The notes under the pieces were generated by a model. That model was not told the DNA's origin and searched no databases. It worked only from the letters and a program-made list of their open reading frames with translations. From Pantoea sp. AS-PWVM4 (GTDB lineage Bacteria; Pseudomonadota; Gammaproteobacteria; Enterobacterales; Enterobacteriaceae), in NCBI RefSeq assembly GCF_000468095.1, contig NZ_ASZC01000024.1:1-63555 (forward strand): 63,555 bases of DNA, in the 5' to 3' direction. Of this stretch, positions 50,895-58,648 are shown in pieces. The first letter of the stretch is position 1; each line of letters opens with the position of its first letter. The position numbers and the translations under genes are program-made.

Positions 50895-51692
50895 TTACTT
50901 TATCTCGTCAGGGACCAGTGCCTGTTGCAGGTGACGCGTCAGGCGACGCGCTGCCAGCGGCTGCGCATCTTCATTGGCTTCGCTAAAGCTCTGGCTATCA
51001 ATACGCGATTGTACGCGTACAGTAAAAAGGGGTTTAACCGGCGGAATCTGATACCAGCGACTTTGTTTATCCAGCATACGCTGGGTGCAGCTGATATGAA
51101 CCACGCGCAGATCGCATCCGGCGCGGACCGCTATATTCGCCGCGCCGCGTTGCAGTTTCAGAGGTTCGCCATAACGGGTGCGGGTACCTTCAGGAAAAAT
51201 CAGAATGGTATCGCCGCGCGCCAGGCGTTGCTGACTATCCGGCAACAGCGTTTCTGCTTCGCTGTTGATCAGGTAATCGGCAGCACGAATAACGCCGCGT
51301 AAAAAGAAGCTGTGCTGCAACTCGGCTTTGACCAGGCAATCCATCTCCGGTAACACCGAGGCAATCATCACGTAGTCGATGAGTGAGGGGTGATTAGCCA
51401 CAATCAGGCAGCCGCGATCCTGTTGCAGTAACTCCGCCCCTTCAATGCGGTAGTCATATACCCCAACCCATCGGCAGAAGCGTAAAAAACAGCGGAAACT
51501 GCACGCGATGCTGCGACGGGCAAGCTGCCGGCGTCGCGTCGCGTCGCGCTGCACCAGCAGTAGCACATTGAACCAGATCAGGGACAGCAGTAAGCCTCCC
51601 ACACTGAACAAGGTAAAACTTACGGCGGTCATCACCAGCCGCCAGTAATAATTGAAGCCTGAACGTTGCAGTGACAATGTGTTATCAGCCAT
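50895..51692 (-). CDS. apeD: 1-acylglycerol-3-phosphate-type acyltransferase (ApeD-like)
   Basis: Encodes 265 residues from ATG 51692, overlapping the apeC stop by 8 bp (ATGGCTGA). Two N-terminal hydrophobic segments precede the PlsC catalytic motif: His101-x4-Asp106 in VANHPSLIDYV, then FPEGTRTRYG at 165-174. It probably acylates the lipid anchor. The protein belongs to the lysophospholipid acyltransferase family. Confidence 0.87.
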   Translation of the reverse strand: MADNTLSLQRSGFNYYWRLVMTAVSFTLFSVGGLLLSLIWFNVLLLVQRDATRRRQLARRSIACSFRCFLRFCRWVGVYDYRIEGAELLQQDRGCLIVANHPSLIDYVMIASVLPEMDCLVKAELQHSFFLRGVIRAADYLINSEAETLLPDSQQRLARGDTILIFPEGTRTRYGEPLKLQRGAANIAVRAGCDLRVVHISCTQRMLDKQSRWYQIPPVKPLFTVRVQSRIDSQSFSEANEDAQPLAARRLTRHLQQALVPDEIK

Positions 51693-52413
51693 GTTCACGC
51701 TCCCACTGCCAGCGATGGCGTTCACCCTGAATACTAAACGCTACCTGCTGGCTTAACAGACCATGCAGGCACAGCAGGCTCTGTGGCAGAGTATCGGCCT
51801 GGTCAGTGTGCCCGGGTTGGGCCTGACAGCGCCACATGGTGCCCGTCCCCAGCAACAACGCGACCGCATAAGGTGCATTGAATGGCATCTGCGCCAGCCA
51901 GGGACGATAGTAGTCCGGGACCTGCCCGTCAAAATCCACCAGCAAAACCTGCTGATAACCCGCCTGATGTAAGGCGGCCACTTCAATCAGCCCTTGCTGG
52001 AAACTGTCCATGCCTGCCGCAACGGACGTCGCAACCAATGGCTGACGCGCGGCAATGGTCAAACTGCCAACCGCCGAGTTGTGAACCGACATGGCGAAAT
52101 CGGTAGGCGATAGCGCTTGCTGATGTGCCAGCGCCGTGAGGATGCGCAGATTACGCTCCAGCTCTCCATGACGGCTGGTAAAGACCACCGCATCGACCTG
52201 CTGACGGGACAACAACGCCAATCCACACTCCACCGCCGCACGGCTGCCATTGCTCAGGCGACGGGCAGTCATCATCGGCAGAAATTGTGATTTTGCGAGA
52301 GGTTGCGTGGCATCAATCAATGGGGGCTGTTGCGCCCACTGGTGCCAGTCGCTGACCAGGTCAAGCCCGGGCGCCATAGCGTGCCAGTCAATAAGCGTGT
52401 AAGCGAGTTTCAT
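51685..52413 (-). CDS. apeC: Ketosynthase chain-length factor (ApeC-like)
   Basis: Encodes 242 residues with the truncated ketosynthase fold of Pfam Ketoacyl-synt_2. In place of the catalytic Cys is the motif SVHNSAVGSLTIAARQ, so it has no condensing activity of its own. It is the CLF-like partner expected for ApeO. It is the first gene of the operon. The ribosome site is weak (GCAGGT). The 174-bp region upstream carries an inverted repeat at 52511-52537. Confidence 0.85.
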   Translation of the reverse strand: MKLAYTLIDWHAMAPGLDLVSDWHQWAQQPPLIDATQPLAKSQFLPMMTARRLSNGSRAAVECGLALLSRQQVDAVVFTSRHGELERNLRILTALAHQQALSPTDFAMSVHNSAVGSLTIAARQPLVATSVAAGMDSFQQGLIEVAALHQAGYQQVLLVDFDGQVPDYYRPWLAQMPFNAPYAVALLLGTGTMWRCQAQPGHTDQADTLPQSLLCLHGLLSQQVAFSIQGERHRWQWEREHG

Positions 52414-52510
52414 ACCTGCATTCTTTCATGAGCTATAGGGACGGTGAAATTGTCACTGTGTGGCATCCCTTCCTTGCCTGACTCCCGTCATCCGGCAAAT
52501 CTCTGCCAAC

Positions 52511-52537
52511 ATCAGTTGGGCCAACGGCCCAGCTGAT
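52511..52537. promoter_or_regulatory. Inverted repeat upstream of the ape operon
   Basis: ATCAGTTGGGCC (52511-52522) and GGCCCAGCTGAT (52526-52537) form a 12-bp stem with one G-T pair around AAC. It has no T-run on either strand. It lies between the lipoprotein gene and apeC, about 100 bp before the apeC start, and may be an operator, a processing hairpin or a weak terminator. The function is inferred. Confidence 0.5.
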
Positions 52538-52587
52538 CATATGTCGGCAGTATACTGATTAACTTTATCTACGTATGGTCGAGGCGA

Positions 52588-52977
52588 CTATTTTGCAGCC
52601 TGTGCCGCAAGGCGCAGTTGGATATCCTGGTCAAGGTTGTGAACCCAGCGGTTGTAATTACGGTGAATCTGACCACCACTGGCCAACAGGTTCTGGCTGC
52701 CTACATATTGAATGCTGTAGCTCTGAGGGGTGTAAGTCACGCGAATGTCAGCTGAGTGACCGCGCTGTGCCAGGCGGCCATTGATCACGCCAGGTCCGGC
52801 AGGTGTCATTACCCACTGGCGGCTGATGCCCGCCTCAATAATGGCGCTTTTCATTTGGCTGTCGCTGTAATGCTGGCTCAGCGACTGGTTGATATTATCG
52901 ATTGGCTGGGTGCGTGATACGCATCCGGTTAACAGCACTGCCGCAATAACCAAAGCGCTACCCAATGTTTTCTTCAT
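52588..52977 (-). CDS. Small lipoprotein upstream of the ape operon (apeA candidate)
   Basis: Encodes 129 residues from ATG 52977 (52980 also possible) with AAGGAA before it; the long upstream frame is rejected. The signal MKKTLGSALVIAAVLLTGC ends in a lipobox. The body (HYSDSQMKSAIIEAGISRQW; GVINGRLAQRGHSADIRVTY) recalls the small lipoprotein often mis-annotated as an excinuclease ATPase subunit at the start of aryl polyene clusters (apeA). That identity is from memory. It is on the same strand, 174 bp from apeC. The gap to the pump gene at 53208 holds no gene. Confidence 0.65.
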   Translation of the reverse strand: MKKTLGSALVIAAVLLTGCVSRTQPIDNINQSLSQHYSDSQMKSAIIEAGISRQWVMTPAGPGVINGRLAQRGHSADIRVTYTPQSYSIQYVGSQNLLASGGQIHRNYNRWVHNLDQDIQLRLAAQAAK

Positions 52978-53207
52978 CATTTCCTTTTTTCCCTTGTCAT
53001 GGCAACCCACTAAAGCGGCCGCGCGTGTAAAAAAACCTACACTCTTCCGTAAAGACAGCGTGAAATGGCGCGGATAATACCATTTATTGTAAAGACAAGT
53101 AAAAAAAAGCATGAATGACTCAAAGACCTGAAGCAAGCCTTTAAAAGTCAGATAAATCGCTGATAGTGCAGACATACCTGCCAGAAAATGCAGTTATCGG
53201 GCAATGA

Positions 53208-54578
53208 TTAACCTTTCCATCCTCCTCCCAATGCCCGATAGAGTTCGATTTGCGCCAATAAGAGGGTGTTTTTCACACTGACGACGCTGAGTTGGGTGTT
53301 GAACAGGGTACGCTGGGCGTCCAGTTCATCAAGGTAGGAGGCGTAACCATTTTGATAGCGGTTACGGGCGATGCGCAGCGCTTCGCTGACGTAGTTTTGC
53401 TGTTTCTCCAGTTCCGTCAACTGTTCCTGATTGCGACGAATCGCATCCAGTGCGGTATCCACTTCGGCAAAGGCATTTCTCACCACTTTTTCATAGCCAT
53501 ACAGCGCCTGATTGCGTGTCGCCATCGCCACATCAACTTGTGCCGTCAGGGCTTCGCGGTTGAGAATCGGTGCCAGCACGCTGCCGCCAATGCTCCACAG
53601 ACGGAATGGATTCGCCAGCAATTCATGCAGATGATAACTTTCCAGGCCACCGCTGGCCGTGAGATTGAGGGTGGGCAGCAATTGCGCTTGCGCCGAAGCG
53701 AGCGAGGCATCGGAAGCCAATAACTGACGCTGCGCCTGAACGATATCCGGACGACGCTTGAGCAGTTGCGACGGTAACAGGTTCGGCAGCGTCTGCGGCA
53801 TCACCTGGTTGAAATGATCGGCGCGGGCAATCTCTCGCGGGTTCATCCCTACCAGCACGCTGAGGGCATTTTCCTGCTGGGTAATTTGGTGCTGCAACTG
53901 CGGCACCTGCGCTTTGGCCGTTTGATACTCTGACGACGCCTGCATCCACTCCAGCCGTGACGAGTAGCCGGTTTCAAACTGACGCTGCGCCAGCCTGAGT
54001 GAATTGGCGCGTGAGGTCAGCGTATCCTCGGTGACGCGCAACTGTTCATCCAGGGCACACAGGCTGAGATAACCCGATGCCACCGAACTGGCAACGGTTA
54101 ATTCCGCCGCTGACGCCGCCGCGCGTTGGGCTTCCAGTGAAGCCTCAGCCGCGCTGATGCTATTGCTGCGGCTGCCCCACAAATCCACCTCGTAATTGGC
54201 CTGTAATGATGCCTGAAACACAGCATTCTCATAAGGCAAACCGGTAGCCGCAGAGATGGCGCGCTGATGCGTGGCGCCTGCCCCTGCCGTCAGACTCGGG
54301 TAGTCATCGCCCTGTGCGGCGCGCAGTTGCGCACGATATTGATCGACACGGGCTCGGGCGGTGAGAATATCGCTGTTGTGCTGCAACGCCTGACTGACCA
54401 GGCGGTTGAGGTTTTCATCACCAAAGGCACGCCACCACTGCGCTTCCGGCGCAGCGCCCGGCCCCACCTGCTGACGCCAGCTTTCCGGAATCGGCAAGGA
54501 GGTCGGCGCTTTATCCACTTCGGTGGCACAACCGCTCAGCCATAAGGCGGCGAGCGTTGTCAGCAGCAACCGACTCAT
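53208..54578 (-). CDS. Outer membrane efflux lipoprotein (TolC/OprM family)
   Basis: Encodes 456 residues of the outer membrane factor family. The signal MSRLLLTTLAALWLSGC ends in a lipobox. Family landmarks are ESWRQQVG, EAQWWRAFGDENLNRLVSQA, EVDLWGSRSNSISAAEAS and RRPDIVQAQRQLLAS, with the C-terminal RYQNGYASYLDELDAQRTLF. It provides the outer-membrane exit for the adjoining adaptor and MFS permease. It overlaps the HlyD-family gene by 4 bp (ATGA). Antibiotic or phenolic export is likely, but the substrate is unknown. Confidence 0.9.
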   Translation of the reverse strand: MSRLLLTTLAALWLSGCATEVDKAPTSLPIPESWRQQVGPGAAPEAQWWRAFGDENLNRLVSQALQHNSDILTARARVDQYRAQLRAAQGDDYPSLTAGAGATHQRAISAATGLPYENAVFQASLQANYEVDLWGSRSNSISAAEASLEAQRAAASAAELTVASSVASGYLSLCALDEQLRVTEDTLTSRANSLRLAQRQFETGYSSRLEWMQASSEYQTAKAQVPQLQHQITQQENALSVLVGMNPREIARADHFNQVMPQTLPNLLPSQLLKRRPDIVQAQRQLLASDASLASAQAQLLPTLNLTASGGLESYHLHELLANPFRLWSIGGSVLAPILNREALTAQVDVAMATRNQALYGYEKVVRNAFAEVDTALDAIRRNQEQLTELEKQQNYVSEALRIARNRYQNGYASYLDELDAQRTLFNTQLSVVSVKNTLLLAQIELYRALGGGWKG

Positions 54579-55663
54579 AGTTTGTCCTCGCGCGGCTCTG
54601 CCGCCGTGTCGATATCCACCTCAACCGACATCCCGGGACGCAGTTGCTGTAAATCACCATGTACCTTGATTCGCACCGGAATGCGCTGCGCAATTTTGAC
54701 GAAATTGCCGGTGGCGTTATCCGGCGAAATCGCGCTGAACTCGGAGCCTGCCGCAGGAGAGATGAACTCCACCGTGCCGTCGTAACGCTTGCCATCCAGC
54801 GCATCCACACGAATGGTCACCGGCAACCCTGGCCGGATACGTGCCAGCTGCGTCTCTTTCAGGTTGGCGATCACCCATTTATTGTCCGGCACCACTGACG
54901 TCAGGCGCGTGCCTGCCGTGACATAGGTGCCTTTGCGCACCGACAACTGGCCGAGTTGGCCGTTATCCGGGGCAATGATGCGGGTATTGGCGAGATCGAT
55001 CTCCGCCAGCTCCAGCGCCGCCTGCGCATTGGCGACATCCCCCTCGAGCGAAGCGCGATTCACAATCACCGTTTGCAGATTCTGCTGCGCAACCGCCAAT
55101 TGCGCCTCGGCCTGACGCACCTGGGCCTGCGCCTGGGCATCCGCTGCGCGTGCCGCATCGCGCTCCCGCACCGATAAGGAGCCGTCGGCGGTAAGATTTT
55201 CCACACGTTTCAGGTCAAAACCACTTTTCAACGCCTGCGCTTTGGCATTGTCCAGTGACGCCTGGTTACTGACGATGGTGGCTTGCGCGCTTTTTCGCTG
55301 CTGCTGATTGTTATTCAGTGCCGCTTGTTTCATCGCCAGTTGCGCCTGTGCCTGATGCACCCGCTGGCGATAGATACGATCATCAATGGTCATCAGCAAC
55401 TGCCCTTTTTCCACCGGCTGCAAATCCACCACGTTGACTGACGTCAGATAACCGCTGACTTGCGGGCTGATAAACGTCACCTGCCCCCGGACGTAGGCGT
55501 TCTCCGTTGACTGGATGGTGCTGGTGAATGGCCACAACTGCCAGGCATACAGGATCACCAACACCCCGACCAGCACGATGCCGCTGCCTGCGGCAATTGA
55601 GAGGATACGTCGACGGTTGATGCGCTCACGCTCTGCGGCCTGAAGATCGTCCTGTTGACTCAT
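54575..55663 (-). CDS. HlyD/EmrA-family membrane fusion protein
   Basis: Encodes 362 residues. One N-terminal membrane helix (ILSIAAGSGIVLVGVLVILY) is followed by the lipoyl half-motifs (VRGQVTFISPQVSGYLTSVN; LGQLSVRKGTYVTAGTRLTS), a coiled-coil hairpin rich in Ala and Gln, and a beta-barrel (AGSEFSAISPDNATGNFVKI; QRIPVRIKVHGDLQQLRPGM). It joins the inner-membrane permease to the outer membrane factor. It lies 15 bp after the permease gene and overlaps the next gene by 4 bp. Confidence 0.92.
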   Translation of the reverse strand: MSQQDDLQAAERERINRRRILSIAAGSGIVLVGVLVILYAWQLWPFTSTIQSTENAYVRGQVTFISPQVSGYLTSVNVVDLQPVEKGQLLMTIDDRIYRQRVHQAQAQLAMKQAALNNNQQQRKSAQATIVSNQASLDNAKAQALKSGFDLKRVENLTADGSLSVRERDAARAADAQAQAQVRQAEAQLAVAQQNLQTVIVNRASLEGDVANAQAALELAEIDLANTRIIAPDNGQLGQLSVRKGTYVTAGTRLTSVVPDNKWVIANLKETQLARIRPGLPVTIRVDALDGKRYDGTVEFISPAAGSEFSAISPDNATGNFVKIAQRIPVRIKVHGDLQQLRPGMSVEVDIDTAAEPREDKL

Positions 55664-55678
55664 GATGTCTCCGTTCGG

Positions 55679-57340
55679 TTAGCTGGCCTGTTGGCGCTGT
55701 TCCGCCAGATTGCGTCGTGCCTGACGCCAGTTGAGATAACGCAGGCGCGTCAGACGCCATAACACCCACATCAGGGTCATCAGCGCCAGGCCCGCTGTCA
55801 GGTAATAGGTATCGTTGTAAGCCAGGATATTGGCCTGCAAAGTAGAAACGGTTTGCAGCTGACTGCCGCTTTGCGCACTGAGTAGCGAGCCATCCGGGAG
55901 CTGACTGCTGAATAGCGCGCTGTACTGGCTTAAACGCTCAGTCACGTTGGGATTGAGCTGCGACAGTTGATCACCGAGCAGGCTGGAGTGATATTTTTCG
56001 CGCCACGTCTGGAAAGTGCCGAGGATCGCCGCACCAATCAGCCCCCCCAGGTTCTGGCTCATACCGAACAACACCACAAAGCTCACCAGGTTTTTCGGCT
56101 GCGTCACCACGCTGCCGATGCCAAACAGCATGGCAGGCGTCATAAAGAAAACGCTGCTGAAGCCCAATAAAAATTGGCTGAAATACATGTTATCGCCGCG
56201 CGTCAGCGGGCTGGATTGCGCGTCCATCAGTGAAGCGATGATCATCACCACCAGCGAGAAGACAATTGGCCAGCTGAGATGGCTGGGCCGGATAGTCAGC
56301 GCACTCAGCGCCATGCCAGCCATCACGCCACAGATAATTGCCAGTGCCATGCCGCGCATCTGGTCATTAAGCAAACCCAGTTGCTGCAAGAAACCCACCG
56401 CACCCGTGTTTTGCTCTGCCAGTACAATGCGCATCATAATCATCACAATTCCCAGCCGGATCATCATGCCGTTACTGAGCCAGCGGGTGTTAATCAGCGG
56501 ATTTTGCCGGTTATGCTCCAGCACCACGGCGGTGACAATCAACACCAACGCAATGGCCAGCGCGATGCCCAGCCACGGCGTGGTAAACCACCATTCAATG
56601 CGTCCCAGCGACAGCACCGCGCAGATCAGCGCCATGCCAGGCGCCAGCAAAATAAAGGTGAGAAAATCGAGTTTTTCGAAAGCTTTAATACGATCACCCG
56701 GCGGCAGTTTCACTACCAGCACGCACCCCAGCGCGATCATTGCCAGACCCAGTTCAAACAGATATAACCCACGCCATTCATCCAGCTGCAACAGCTCAGT
56801 GGAGAACAGCCGCGCCAGCGGGATTGCCAGCTGCGAGGCAGTCAGACCGATGACCAGCGCTTTCAGGCGGTGCTTCGCGGGCCACGCCTGGATTTGGTAG
56901 TAGATACCCAATGAACTGAGCGCCGCGCCAACCATGCCATGAGCGGTACGTACGATTATCGCCGAGCTGAGATCGTTAGCCAGCAGATGGAAGAACGCCA
57001 CCAGCACGTACAGCACCAGAAAGGCCTCGGTAAACAGTCGCAGACCAAACTGTTGACGAAACTTCACTAGCAACAAATTGATGGAGATATTGCCCATCAC
57101 ATAAACCGCCGGTAGCCAGGCGATTTCGTTGGAGTACGCGCCGAAGGTGCCTTGCAGATTGGTGAGATTCGCCGTGACCAGCGCATTGCTGAGTGCGCCG
57201 GTGAGAGAGATCAGCATACCTATCAGACCGAAGGCAATGCGTTTCGCCGGTGAATGGAGAGGCGTAGAGGGTGACCCCGGTAGCATCGGCTTTTCATGCG
57301 GTAGCCATTCACGCTGGGCATAGGGGTTACGCTTTGCCAT
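55679..57340 (-). CDS. MFS drug:H+ antiporter, DHA2 (EmrB-like) family
   Basis: Encodes 553 residues with about 14 membrane helices, the DHA2 type. Conserved parts are LQGTFGAYSNEIAWLPAVYV, NLLLVKFRQQFGLRLFTEAF, and the C-terminal helix TLMWVLWRLTRLRY. With the adaptor and outer membrane factor it would form a tripartite pump for hydrophobic or aromatic compounds. The gene starts 2 bp after the MarR stop and is regulated by that repressor. Confidence 0.9.
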   Translation of the reverse strand: MAKRNPYAQREWLPHEKPMLPGSPSTPLHSPAKRIAFGLIGMLISLTGALSNALVTANLTNLQGTFGAYSNEIAWLPAVYVMGNISINLLLVKFRQQFGLRLFTEAFLVLYVLVAFFHLLANDLSSAIIVRTAHGMVGAALSSLGIYYQIQAWPAKHRLKALVIGLTASQLAIPLARLFSTELLQLDEWRGLYLFELGLAMIALGCVLVVKLPPGDRIKAFEKLDFLTFILLAPGMALICAVLSLGRIEWWFTTPWLGIALAIALVLIVTAVVLEHNRQNPLINTRWLSNGMMIRLGIVMIMMRIVLAEQNTGAVGFLQQLGLLNDQMRGMALAIICGVMAGMALSALTIRPSHLSWPIVFSLVVMIIASLMDAQSSPLTRGDNMYFSQFLLGFSSVFFMTPAMLFGIGSVVTQPKNLVSFVVLFGMSQNLGGLIGAAILGTFQTWREKYHSSLLGDQLSQLNPNVTERLSQYSALFSSQLPDGSLLSAQSGSQLQTVSTLQANILAYNDTYYLTAGLALMTLMWVLWRLTRLRYLNWRQARRNLAEQRQQAS

Positions 57341-57342
57341 AG

Positions 57343-57774
57343 CTACAAGGTTCCCAGCCGCGCCAGAAGTTGTTGCAATACCTGTTCTGTTATTGCCAAC
57401 GCCTGGGGATCAATATCCGCCAGCAACTGAGCGCGTAGCGCATCTGCCTGCGCTTTCACTTCTGCATAAGCGACACCGCCCTGCTCCGTCAGCACCAGCA
57501 GGCGCTTACGCCGGTCCTCTGGCGGCTGAACTCGCGCCAGCAATTGTTGCTTCACCAGCCGATCCACTAACGGCACTACGCTGGCTTCTTCCAGACCAAG
57601 CAGCAGCGCCAGCGCTTTTTGTGTTGGCGGTTCACTGGCGGTCGCCACGGTGGCAATCGCCATCCAGCTACTCATGCTCATGCCACTCTCTTTCAGACGG
57701 CGATCAACAGCCAGTCGCCACGCATGAGCGGTGAGATGTAACAGACGGGAGAAGGGTTGGGGATATTGGCTCAA
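57343..57774 (-). CDS. MarR-family transcriptional regulator
   Basis: Encodes 143 residues, the usual MarR size. The winged-helix core PPTQKALALLLGLEEASVVP is the DNA-recognition helix region, and LLARVQPPEDRRKRLLVLTE is the beta-wing with the DxRxK pattern. It heads the operon with the DHA2 permease, adaptor and outer membrane factor. Such regulators repress their operon until an aromatic ligand binds. The palindromic operator upstream (57792) supports autoregulation. Confidence 0.92.
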   Translation of the reverse strand: MSQYPQPFSRLLHLTAHAWRLAVDRRLKESGMSMSSWMAIATVATASEPPTQKALALLLGLEEASVVPLVDRLVKQQLLARVQPPEDRRKRLLVLTEQGGVAYAEVKAQADALRAQLLADIDPQALAITEQVLQQLLARLGTL

Positions 57775-57791
57775 AGAGTAGCAACCTAATG

Positions 57792-57805
57792 GTTAGATAT
57801 CTAAC
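57792..57805. promoter_or_regulatory. Palindromic operator upstream of the MarR-pump operon
   Basis: GTTAGATATCTAAC is a perfect 14-bp palindrome, placed 18 bp before the MarR start codon, where a MarR dimer would bind. Its flanks (GG..TAAATT) are A+T rich. Confidence 0.75.
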
Positions 57806-58003
57806 TAAATTTTCCGCTATTATACGCAGACCCAGTTGCGAATGAAAAGTGCCCTAAATTAGTGTCCATACGCGCCGATAATTGTAGTGCAAATCTGTCA
57901 CCAGCAAGGAATCTGTACAGCTTCCTTGTATAAGTTCCATCACAAAAAAGTCGCTATATCTGGCTGTAAGTTAATTAATAGCACAAAATGATCAGGTTTT
58001 TAC

Positions 58004-58132
58004 TTGTACAGACTTAATCTCATTGTATAAGTTTATTCCCCATAGACCTTTTAACGGTCTCGTAACGAATGATGCATATTGCGTCGCCTCTGCAAGTGTT
58101 AGTGGATTTCCACCTGCAGAGGTGTTTTTTTG
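58004..58132 (+). ncRNA. Candidate small RNA or leader with own promoter and terminator
   Basis: A sigma-70 promoter is visible: TTGTAC (58004-58009), 16 bases, TATAAG (58026-58031). About 95 bases of possible RNA follow. It can fold AGACC/GGTCT early (58043-58059) and then a strong 3' stem CCTCTGCA (58087-58094)/TGCAGAGG (58115-58122) with an inner GTGG/CCAC hairpin. The tail is TGTTTTTTT. No protein frame fits. It ends 83 bp before the ymgB-like gene, so it is either an independent small RNA or an attenuated leader. Confidence 0.5.
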
Positions 58133-58214
58133 TCAGTTTGGTGAATTGGGGTCTTTCACGCCTGTCCGCGCGAAAGTTTTATCATCAGCAGGTTTACATC
58201 TTAGGGCTGTACAC

Positions 58215-58463
58215 ATGCAAAACACCGTAACCAGCAACGACCAGGATATAACCGAATTTTTAAAACCTGCGGCTTATAACGCAGAGGTCTTTGCTCAAAT
58301 CATTGGCGAAATCCTGCAAACAGGTATGCCGGTGACCAATAAAGCCATTATCTCCGTACTGATCACCCGACTGGAGCAGGAAAGTGATGTGGCACAACTG
58401 AATATTTATCGTCAGTTGTTGGAGAAAGTGGTGAATAAAACACCTGACGATTTAGCCATTTAA
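58215..58463 (+). CDS. YmgB/AriR-family biofilm and acid-resistance regulator
   Basis: Encodes 82 residues from ATG 58215 (MQNTVTSNDQDITEFLKPAA); an in-frame start further upstream would read through the terminator hairpin. The C-terminal helix pair (VTNKAIISVLITRLEQESDV; YRQLLEKVVNKTPDDLAI) matches the YmgB/AriR/YcgZ family, small all-helical dimers. Family members link the Rcs/RcsB and biofilm responses in E. coli. Here the gene is single, not in the ycgZ-ymgABC cluster. Confidence 0.8.
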   Translation: MQNTVTSNDQDITEFLKPAAYNAEVFAQIIGEILQTGMPVTNKAIISVLITRLEQESDVAQLNIYRQLLEKVVNKTPDDLAI

Positions 58464-58465
58464 GC

Positions 58466-58529
58466 GCGTAACCGCGCGATTCATCGCGCGGGTTTTGCGA
58501 GACTGCGCGACAAATCGCGCCGCTTCGCG
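58466..58529. repeat. REP-like inverted pair, copy D
   Basis: GCGCGATTCATCGCGC (58474-58489) and the inverted TGCGCGACAAATCGCGCCGC (from 58504) face each other across a 14-base spacer. It lies just after the ymgB-like stop, as copies B and C lie after or near other gene ends. It is the most diverged of the four copies. Confidence 0.7.
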
Positions 58530-58648
58530 TTGATAGTCTGGTATCCCGCCACATTGACCGGTAACATCCCTTCCCTTATCTGTTTCGCATCTGGTTACTG
58601 CCTTACCCTCGCGGTAAGCGCAACATAATAAAAGAGCCTGCAAAATTT

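Noticed and set aside
39003..52413. Flexirubin or dialkylresorcinol pathway
   Set aside because: The key dialkylresorcinol genes (DarA/DarB type) are absent and the order matches enterobacterial aryl polyene clusters.
53208..57340. Type I secretion system for the large adhesin
   Set aside because: The inner-membrane part is an MFS permease of the DHA2 family, not an ABC exporter, and a MarR repressor heads the operon. It is a drug-type pump.
58023..58214. N-terminal extension of the YmgB-like protein
   Set aside because: It reads through a strong terminator hairpin and has no family similarity. ATG 58215 gives the expected size.
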